Positions 1-5,230 of a stretch of DNA of 5,839 bases are shown in pieces. The DNA is from Nitrospirota bacterium. Its GTDB lineage: Bacteria > Nitrospirota > Thermodesulfovibrionia > Thermodesulfovibrionales > UBA6898. Each line of letters opens with the position of its first letter. Position 1 is the first letter of the stretch. The position numbers and the translations under genes were made by a program. The stretch lies in the NCBI GenBank assembly GCA_029858145.1, contig JAOUFP010000203.1, forward strand, positions 1-5,839, given 5' to 3'. Under the pieces are notes generated by a model. That model was not told the origin of the DNA, did no database searches, and saw only the letters and a list, made by a program, of their open reading frames with translations.

Positions 1-292
1 AACCCTTTGTCTCAATTATCGACTGCTGGACCTGATAATCAAAAAGCTGTTCCATTGACATCCCGCCCGGCCTTTCGCCGCCGCTCCGTATCGTCTGGAG
101 AGACTCCTCCCTGAGATGTCCGATCGTCGCGTGCACGTCAACTCCCAATGCCTCATGCAGGCATGAATTGCTGTCCGCGTCAACAGCGAGCACAGGTTTT
201 TTCTTCCTCTCCATAAGATACCTTACCGCAAGCCCAGCGATACTGGTCTTGCCTGTGCCGCCCTTCCCCGCCAATGCTATAACAAATGCCAT
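1..292 (-). CDS. cooC: CooC-like nickel-insertion/CODH maturation ATPase (N-terminal part, runs off left edge)
   Basis: The minus-strand reading frame starts at ATG 292-290 and stays open to the window edge, giving 97 codons. The protein begins MAFVIALAGKGGTGKT, a deviant Walker A motif (KGGTGKT, residues 10-16) with the signature lysine (Lys10) and the P-loop lysine (Lys15). It continues with a second strand ending in VLAVDAD (residues 34-40). This is the SIMIBI/MinD-type fold, and the N-terminal block through 'DAD.N..L.EALG' and 'TIG.LREE' resembles CooC/AcsF proteins. Those are cytoplasmic ATPases that help insert nickel into carbon monoxide dehydrogenase or acetyl-CoA synthase. A GAGAGG Shine-Dalgarno lies 8 nt upstream (complement of 301-306), and a TATAAT box lies just beyond it. 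The CxC metal-binding motif used by CooC dimers would be downstream, outside the window, so function rests on the N-terminal match only. Other MinD/ParA-like ATPases are the alternative. Confidence 0.77.
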   Translation of the reverse strand, partial: MAFVIALAGKGGTGKTSIAGLAVRYLMERKKKPVLAVDADSNSCLHEALGVDVHATIGHLREESLQTIRSGGERPGGMSMEQLFDYQVQQSIIETKG

Positions 293-300
293 AAACCTGA

Positions 301-306
301 CCTCTC
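301..306 (-). promoter_or_regulatory. Shine-Dalgarno of the CooC-like gene
   Basis: Read on the minus strand this is GAGAGG, placed 8 nt before the ATG at 292. The spacing is ideal and supports that start codon. Confidence 0.7.
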
Positions 307-319
307 TTTGCACTTAAAG

Positions 320-348
320 ATTATACTGAAACGAAGCTGCATAGCTTC
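320..348 (-). promoter_or_regulatory. Candidate leftward promoter for the CooC-like gene
   Basis: On the minus strand, positions 325-320 read TATAAT, a perfect -10 hexamer. It would place a transcript start near 313 and leave a leader of about 20 nt that holds the GAGAGG ribosome site. No good -35 hexamer is present at 16-18 bp. The position where it should lie (343-348, GAAGCT on the minus strand) is instead one arm of an inverted repeat, which would fit activator-dependent or repressed expression. The call rests on the -10 match and location alone. Confidence 0.45.
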
Positions 349-355
349 TGCTTCA
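327..355. repeat. Interrupted dyad in the divergent promoter region (candidate operator)
   Basis: A perfect 6-bp inverted repeat, GAAGCT (333-338) / AGCTTC (343-348), is separated by GCAT. It is flanked by a further matching pair, TGAA (327-330) and TTCA (352-355), offset by 2 and 3 nt. The element touches the leftward -10 box (320-325) and covers its -35 position. It does not match the FNR/CRP (TTGAT-N4-ATCAA) or CooA (TGTCA-N6-CGACA) consensus. It could be an operator for an unknown regulator or a chance dyad in AT-rich DNA. Confidence 0.35.
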
Positions 356-386
356 ATTTCCTTTATTAAGTATAACAAAACGTCCA

Positions 387-415
387 TTGTAATTTTTTGG
401 AAAATGAGAGATAAT
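387..415 (+). promoter_or_regulatory. Candidate sigma70-type promoter for the cytochrome/kinase operon
   Basis: TTGTAA (387-392) and GATAAT (410-415) are separated by 17 bp, the optimal spacing; they match the -35 and -10 consensus at 4/6 and 5/6 positions. Transcription would start near 422, about 27 nt before the GTG start at 449. This leaves a short leader with a GAGG ribosome site and argues against the upstream start candidates at 308 and 404. Confidence 0.5.
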
Positions 416-435
416 GTGACACCGAACGGCATTAT

Positions 436-440
436 CGAGG
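436..440 (+). promoter_or_regulatory. Shine-Dalgarno that decides the cytochrome start
   Basis: CGAGG lies 8 nt before GTG 449-451. The competing in-frame ATG at 404 has only a weak GGA 4 nt upstream, and the TTG at 308 has no ribosome site at a proper distance. This site therefore favours the GTG. Confidence 0.55.
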
Positions 441-448
441 ATATTACC

Positions 449-940
449 GTGAACTATGTTTCAGGATTTTTAAGAATCGTATGCGTTCCTGTACTGACCC
501 TGCTTGTTTCTGCCGGTTTGACCGTGAATGCGCACCCGGGGGAGGCCAAAAACAAACCCAACGAATACGCGGGTTCGCTCGCTTGCAAGACCTGCCATGA
601 AAACGAATACAACAGTTTTCTGCACTACTCAAAAAAGGCGAAGTCGTTCGAAAGCATCGAGAAAATGAGAAAGGGTCTGACGGAAGAAGAGATAAAAAAA
701 TGTTATTTTTGTCATACGACAGGGTATGGCAGGGGCGGCTTCATCAGTCCTGAAAAGACACCCCATCTCAGGAATACAGGCTGCGAGGTCTGCCACGGGC
801 CGGGAGGCAAGCACGTAAAAACGAAGAATCGCGGGGATATAAAAAGACATCTCACAATGGAAGATTGCGCGAGATGCCATATAGCGGAAAGGGTGAGAGC
901 ATTCAGGTATAAACCCCTTATCCATGGCGGGGGACATTGA
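449..940 (+). CDS. Secreted tetraheme cytochrome c (cytochrome c554-like)
   Basis: The 163-residue protein has four CxxCH heme-attachment motifs at residues 46-50 (CKTCH), 85-89 (CYFCH), 112-116 (CEVCH) and 140-144 (CARCH), so it should bind four c-type hemes. The block 'YAGSLACKTCHENEY' and the 'GCEVCHGPGGKH' motif are characteristic of the cytochrome c554/c-prime superfamily. With GTG 449 as start, the N-terminus is a good Sec signal: a short region with Arg9, a hydrophobic core to about residue 23, then V-N-A before HPGE as a likely cleavage site near 28. The mature protein should be periplasmic, carrying electrons or feeding redox state to a partner. The frame is open back to TTG 308, and ATG 404 is an alternative start adding 15 residues. 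The promoter and ribosome site favour 449. The gene ends 39 nt before the heme-bearing kinase, so the two are probably co-transcribed and functionally linked. The electron donor and acceptor cannot be told from sequence. Confidence 0.88.
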   Translation: MNYVSGFLRIVCVPVLTLLVSAGLTVNAHPGEAKNKPNEYAGSLACKTCHENEYNSFLHYSKKAKSFESIEKMRKGLTEEEIKKCYFCHTTGYGRGGFISPEKTPHLRNTGCEVCHGPGGKHVKTKNRGDIKRHLTMEDCARCHIAERVRAFRYKPLIHGGGH

Positions 941-979
941 TTACCATATGACTTTTATCAGGGGATTGGCCAGGAAAAA

Positions 980-3706
980 ATGCTCAGATTTATAAGAAAA
1001 AGATTAGACAGAACAATACTGACCGTACTGGGGATCAGCGTTGCCCTTGTCATGGCGACCGAGATCTATTTCCGTATTTCGGTCGGGGTAAAAGACCGGA
1101 TAGAGATGATGACCGAGTTCGGCAAGGAACTGGCTGCTTCAACCTATGCCGGCATTAAATATCCGATGTCGGTCGGGGACAGCGATGCGATCAAAAGGCA
1201 ACTACTGGATATCAGGGAAAAGATGAGAGACAGTTCGGTATTCATCTGTGACTTTAACCAGGAAATAATATATGCCACACACGAAGACAAGCTGCATACC
1301 CCCGCGGGAGCTTCTCTCATAAACAAGGAAGCGGCCGCAGCGCTCGCCCGGGTACTTGAAACAGGCATCGATCCGCGTTCCGCATTTGAAGAAACTGTTG
1401 AAGGGAAGCGGTATCTGGTTACCCTCCACCCCATCGTGAACCAGCCCGACTGTTATCACTGCCACGGCGCGTCACGGAAAGTCCTGGGAGGGATGGTGAT
1501 AAAGATGAATACCGACCTGATCTACGCGGAAATCACCTCCGGAAGAAACCGGAGCATCATGATAACGCTGCTCGGCCTGGGAGCGATCATCGCGCTGACA
1601 TACGCAATGCTGGCTCGATGGGTGGGACGGCCGATCGAAGATCTGGCGGACAAGGCCAGGCGCTTCGCGGAAGGAGACATGTCTGTTTCCGTAAAGGTAA
1701 AGTCAGAAGACGAAATCGGCGTCCTGGGAGAGACCTTCAACCACATGGTCAGCAGGATATCGGCGTTCAGCAGGGAACTCGAGGCCGAGGTGGAAAGAAG
1801 GACGATGCTGCTGAGGGAAAAGACCCTTCTGCTCGAACGCGCGAACAGGGAACTGAGGGAACTGGACAAGCTGAAGTCGTCGTTTCTCGCAAATATGTCC
1901 CATGAACTCCGCACCCCGATGAATTCCATTATCGGGTACACCGAGTTAATAATAGACGGCGTTGACGGGCCGGTAAACGAGGAGCAGGCAAACAGCCTGA
2001 ACAAGGTGGTAAACAATGCCCGGCATCTCCTGCAGCTGATCAACGATATTCTCGACATGTCAAAGATCGAGGCAGGCAAGATAGAGCTGGACATAAGAGA
2101 GATCGACTTAAAGGAACTCGTTGATACGGTCGCGGCCACCATTGAACCGGCGATAGTAAAAAAGGGTCTCACCCTCTCGCTGAATTTTGACAGAGCACTG
2201 CCTCCACTATATGCGGACGAAGAAAAGGTGCGGCAAATCCTGATCAATCTTTTATCAAATGCGGTCAAATTCACCTCCAAAGGAGGAATTACAATCACGG
2301 CCGGTCCTTCCGGCCGTGGCGTGAAAACCGGAGAAGAACCTTTATTTGCCGAGATCTGCGTTGAAGACACGGGGATAGGGATAAAGGAAGAAGAGATCAT
2401 CAGGCTGTTTGACAAGTTCAGTCAGCTCGATATTTCCACGACGCGGCAATATGAAGGCACCGGCCTCGGACTCAGTATCGCCAGGGGGCTGGTCGTCCTC
2501 CATAAAGGCGTGATCTGGGCGACAAGCGAATACGGCAAGGGCAGTAAATTCTGTTTTACGCTGCCGGCAAAAAAAGAGATCATGGAAAAACCGGCGGAGC
2601 CGGTGCTTGAACCCTCGATGGCAGAGGGCCTGTCCGAATATTTTGATAAGCCCGCAGACACCTTTTTAAAAGAGCCCCGGTACGCCGGCAAGCCGATAAA
2701 ATGCTGGGAATATATCCATTGCGGACAGACAAGCTGCCCCGCCTACGGGTGCAATGAACATCGCTGCTGGCTGATCCTCGGCACCCATTGCAAGGGGACA
2801 AAGGTCGCCGCCTATCCCGAGAAAGTGGACTTCTGCAAGGGATGCGAAATCATAGAGAGACTTATCGTCGAGTCTGATGAATACCGTAAATCGGCAACAC
2901 CTGAAAGCGGAATCTCCGCTGACAGTACAACGCAGAAAAAGACGGTTCTGGTCATCGATGACAATATCGACGCCATCGAAATAATAAAGAAATATCTTGA
3001 AAAAGATTACCATGTTGTAAGTCTTGTCAGCGGCAAAAAGGCAGTTGACACGGCAAAAGAGATAAAGCCTGTCGCCATCACCCTCGATATCATGATGCCC
3101 ACGAAGGACGGCTGGCAGGTCTTGCAGGAATTGAAGAGTACTCCTGAGACACAGGATATACCGGTCTTCATTCTCTCCATCGTTGAAGAAAAGAAATTGG
3201 GCTTCAGCCTCGGTGCTGCCGAGTATATGGTGAAACCCATAGAAAAGACCGTATTGCTGAGGAAACTGAAAAACCTCGAGAGGTGTACGGAGATAAAGAA
3301 GGTGTTGGTCGTCGACGATGACCCTGCCGCGGTAACACAGATCTCCATTGTCCTCGGTGAGGCCGGGTACGAGGTGAAGCACGCCTATACCAGCAGTGAT
3401 GCGATCTCCTCGATAAAGGTCTCGCTGCCTGATCTGATTGTTCTGAACCTTATGATGCCGGAGGTAAGCGGAGTCGATGTCATTGAATATATCAGGACAA
3501 CCGAAGAAGAAGCCAGGAACATCCCCCTGATCGTGGTAACCGATGAGAAAAGACTGACAAAGGAAGAGATTGCCAAACTGAATGGTCGGATAAAGGCTAT
3601 AATAGACAAGGAATCTCTCACTCCTGAGGACTTCATAACAGAACTCAGGGACACGGTGAGGAAATGCACCGCGGGAAGGAATAATGAACAGGAAAGTTCC
3701 CAATAA
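980..3706 (+). CDS. Membrane hybrid histidine kinase: periplasmic heme-c sensor, HAMP, kinase, two-CW-like Cys module, two receivers
   Basis: This 908-residue protein is anchored by two membrane segments (about 13-31 and 192-211). They bracket a periplasmic domain of about 160 residues that ends in a single heme-attachment motif, CYHCH (158-162), followed by 'GASRKVLGGMVI'. This arrangement is known from periplasmic c-heme sensor domains, for example those of Geobacter chemotaxis receptors. Then follow HAMP (about 212-264), a coiled coil (about 262-298), HisKA with phospho-acceptor His308 in 'SHELRTP', and HATPase_c with the N box (Asn423, Asn427), G1 (Asp463, DTGIGI), F box (LFDKF) and G2 (GTGLGL, 493-498). 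Residues 575-622 form an eight-cysteine module with two Cys-Trp pairs (C575-W576, C596-W597) resembling the two-CW domain. Receiver 1 (about 655-765) is intact: Asp660/661, Asp703, Ser733, Lys752. Receiver 2 (about 773-895) keeps Asp779-781, Thr854 and Lys877, but Asn823 replaces the phospho-acceptor Asp. ATG 980 has AGGA 4 nt upstream. The domain reading is firm; the ligand (redox potential, CO, NO or O2) is unknown. Confidence 0.93.
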   Translation: MLRFIRKRLDRTILTVLGISVALVMATEIYFRISVGVKDRIEMMTEFGKELAASTYAGIKYPMSVGDSDAIKRQLLDIREKMRDSSVFICDFNQEIIYATHEDKLHTPAGASLINKEAAAALARVLETGIDPRSAFEETVEGKRYLVTLHPIVNQPDCYHCHGASRKVLGGMVIKMNTDLIYAEITSGRNRSIMITLLGLGAIIALTYAMLARWVGRPIEDLADKARRFAEGDMSVSVKVKSEDEIGVLGETFNHMVSRISAFSRELEAEVERRTMLLREKTLLLERANRELRELDKLKSSFLANMSHELRTPMNSIIGYTELIIDGVDGPVNEEQANSLNKVVNNARHLLQLINDILDMSKIEAGKIELDIREIDLKELVDTVAATIEPAIVKKGLTLSLNFDRALPPLYADEEKVRQILINLLSNAVKFTSKGGITITAGPSGRGVKTGEEPLFAEICVEDTGIGIKEEEIIRLFDKFSQLDISTTRQYEGTGLGLSIARGLVVLHKGVIWATSEYGKGSKFCFTLPAKKEIMEKPAEPVLEPSMAEGLSEYFDKPADTFLKEPRYAGKPIKCWEYIHCGQTSCPAYGCNEHRCWLILGTHCKGTKVAAYPEKVDFCKGCEIIERLIVESDEYRKSATPESGISADSTTQKKTVLVIDDNIDAIEIIKKYLEKDYHVVSLVSGKKAVDTAKEIKPVAITLDIMMPTKDGWQVLQELKSTPETQDIPVFILSIVEEKKLGFSLGAAEYMVKPIEKTVLLRKLKNLERCTEIKKVLVVDDDPAAVTQISIVLGEAGYEVKHAYTSSDAISSIKVSLPDLIVLNLMMPEVSGVDVIEYIRTTEEEARNIPLIVVTDEKRLTKEEIAKLNGRIKAIIDKESLTPEDFITELRDTVRKCTAGRNNEQESSQ
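2296..2318. repeat. Perfect 9-bp GC-rich inverted repeat inside the kinase gene
   Basis: CACGGCCGG (2296-2304) and CCGGCCGTG (2310-2318) are exact reverse complements around a 5-nt loop (TCCTT). They encode part of 'TAGPSGRG' in the ATPase domain, between the N and G1 boxes, where kinase length varies. No T-run follows on either strand, so it is not an intrinsic terminator. It may be a chance or inserted palindrome, or an mRNA hairpin. Confidence 0.6.
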
Positions 3707-3714
3707 AAAGGTGA

Positions 3715-4146
3715 ATGCAGGACCGGCGCGTTTGCCTTGTGACTATGCCAATGAAACCTGATAGCGTTTCTTCACAAAAGATACTGGTCGTCGACGATAA
3801 CCGGGACAATCGTGAACTTGTCGTCAAGGTTCTCAGAAACAACGGGTACCGTGTTATCGAGGCTACCGATGGAGAGGAAGCCCTCGAAAGAGCCGAGACA
3901 GAGAGACCTGCCCTTATCCTGATGGACATCTCTCTGCCCAAGCTGGACGGCTACGAGGTTACAAGGCGGCTGAAGGGCCGGGATCATTTCAAAGGCATCC
4001 CTATCGTCGCCCTGACAGCCCATGCGATGAAGGGAGACAGGGAAAAGGCCTTATGCGCAGGATGTGAAGGCTATATATCCAAACCGATCAATGTCCGTGA
4101 ACTCCCCGGGCAGATAAAGCAATTTCTGAAGACTGAAAAGGAGTGA
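3715..4146 (+). CDS. Single-domain response regulator (CheY/DivK-like receiver)
   Basis: The 143-residue protein is one receiver domain with no output domain. All key positions are present: the acidic pair Asp27/Asp28 in 'ILVVDDN', phospho-acceptor Asp71 in 'LILMDISLPKLDGYEV', Thr101 in 'IVALTAH' and Lys123 in 'YISKPI'. It is a cytoplasmic phosphoryl carrier, as DivK- and Spo0F-type proteins are, and is the likely partner of the hybrid kinase whose stop lies 8 nt upstream. The start is uncertain. ATG 3715 has AAGG only 3 nt away, while ATG 3745 or 3751 would give an N-terminus closer to the usual receiver length but lack a ribosome site. The CAGC at Cys114-Cys117 is not followed by His and is not a heme site. 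The downstream kinase starts 16 nt after its stop, so operon membership is very likely. Confidence 0.9.
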   Translation: MQDRRVCLVTMPMKPDSVSSQKILVVDDNRDNRELVVKVLRNNGYRVIEATDGEEALERAETERPALILMDISLPKLDGYEVTRRLKGRDHFKGIPIVALTAHAMKGDREKALCAGCEGYISKPINVRELPGQIKQFLKTEKE

Positions 4147-4162
4147 GAAAAACATTTTCAGC

Positions 4163-5230
4163 ATGGATACAAAGACAAAGATATTGATCGTCGACGACAC
4201 CGTCGATACCGTGGAACTCTTAAGAAAAAGGCTTCGTTCGGAGGGCTATGAGACGTCCGAAGCCTACGACGGTGAGGAATGCCTCAGCAAGGTTGAAGAA
4301 GGCAGTCCCGATCTCATCATCCTCGACGTAATGATGCCGAAATTAAACGGCTATGAGGTCTGTCAAAGGCTCAAATCAGATGAAAACACAAAATATATTC
4401 CCGTCCTTATGCTGACAGCAAAAAGCGAGGTAAGAGACAAGATCAGGGGACTCGATATCGGCGCCGATGATTACCTTGCAAAGCCCTTTGATTACAAGGA
4501 ACTCTCCGCCAGGGTCAGGTCTCTGCTCAAGATGAAGGCAGCGCGCGAAAAAATGGCGGAGGAGGAAAAATCGGAAGCACTTGACCAGATGCTGGATGAG
4601 GTCGCGCACGAAGTCAGGAATCCCCTCGTCTCGATCGGCGGGTTTGCGCGCAGGGTTTATGATGCTCTGCCCGAAGGCAGTCTGAACAGAAAATACATGG
4701 AGATGATCCTGGAGGATGTTGCGCGACTGGAAAACATGGTGAAACAGCTCATTGAGATTAAGTCGACATCCTTACTTTATATGGAGCCCGCCGATATCAA
4801 TGACGTTATCATGAAGGCACTTGACGCGCTGGATCAGGAACTGGAAGAAAATGCCGTAAATGTCGAGACTGAATTGATGGACAACCCGCCCGTGATTCCA
4901 GCGGACAAGGAACAAATGCAGAAGGCGATCGCGAACATTATAAAAAATGCCATTGAGTCCATGACCGGCGGAGCAGGGGTTTTGCGTGTTGCAAGCCGAA
5001 TTTCTGATAATGTTATCGAGATACGGATATCAGATACGGGAAGAGGAATCTCAAAGGACAAAATCAGACATATCTTCGATCCGCTTTTTACCTCAAAGAT
5101 CTACGGCCCGGGGCTCGGGCTTCCCTTCGCGCTGAAAATAATTCAGGACCACAGGGGGACGATATCGGTGGAGAGCGAACCGGAAAAAGGAAGCACGTTC
5201 ACCATCCGATTGCCTCTCAGGAAGCTCTGA
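4163..5230 (+). CDS. Soluble receiver-histidine kinase (REC-HisKA-HATPase_c)
   Basis: The 355-residue protein has no membrane segment. Residues 5-122 form an intact receiver: Asp11/Asp12, phospho-acceptor Asp55 in 'LIILDVMMPKLNGYEV', Thr85 and Lys107 in 'YLAKPF'. A short charged helix (about 122-140) leads to a HisKA domain with His149 in 'VAHEVRNPL'. The HATPase_c domain has Asn258/Asn262 in 'NIIKNAIESM', G1 Asp291 (DTGRGI), 'IFDPLFTSK' and G2. G2 reads GPGLGL (315-320), with Pro where GTGLGL is commonest; the glycines remain, so activity is plausible. A receiver placed before a kinase usually lets phosphorylation by another kinase control the second one, so this may be the next step after the upstream hybrid kinase. 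No good Shine-Dalgarno precedes ATG 4163 (the nearest, AGGAG at 4139-4143, is too far), so translation may be coupled to the upstream gene. Its 3' end overlaps the convergent thyX by 14 bp. Confidence 0.92.
   Translation: MDTKTKILIVDDTVDTVELLRKRLRSEGYETSEAYDGEECLSKVEEGSPDLIILDVMMPKLNGYEVCQRLKSDENTKYIPVLMLTAKSEVRDKIRGLDIGADDYLAKPFDYKELSARVRSLLKMKAAREKMAEEEKSEALDQMLDEVAHEVRNPLVSIGGFARRVYDALPEGSLNRKYMEMILEDVARLENMVKQLIEIKSTSLLYMEPADINDVIMKALDALDQELEENAVNVETELMDNPPVIPADKEQMQKAIANIIKNAIESMTGGAGVLRVASRISDNVIEIRISDTGRGISKDKIRHIFDPLFTSKIYGPGLGLPFALKIIQDHRGTISVESEPEKGSTFTIRLPLRKL

Noticed and set aside
941..979. Possible terminator or internal promoter between the cytochrome and kinase genes
   Set aside because: Only a weak TGAT/ATCA pairing is present, with no stable stem, T-run or paired promoter hexamers.
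1522..2415. 297-codon open frame on the minus strand
   Set aside because: Very serine- and isoleucine-rich translation complementary to the HAMP/HisKA/ATPase coding region; a shadow of the real gene with no domain match.
2666..3703. 345-codon open frame on the minus strand inside the hybrid kinase gene
   Set aside because: It is antisense to the strongly supported receiver domains, has no recognisable domain and is rich in residues typical of a shadow frame.
4054..4068. CxxC pair (CAGC, Cys114-Cys117) in the lone response regulator as a possible heme or metal site
   Set aside because: There is no His after the second Cys, the protein is cytoplasmic, and a Cys or Gly at this place is common in ordinary receivers.
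3308..4197. The palindrome TCGTCGACGA appears near 3308, 3787 and 4188, suggesting a repeated regulatory site
   Set aside because: Each copy encodes the conserved Val-Asp-Asp start of a receiver domain; protein conservation and shared codon choice explain it.
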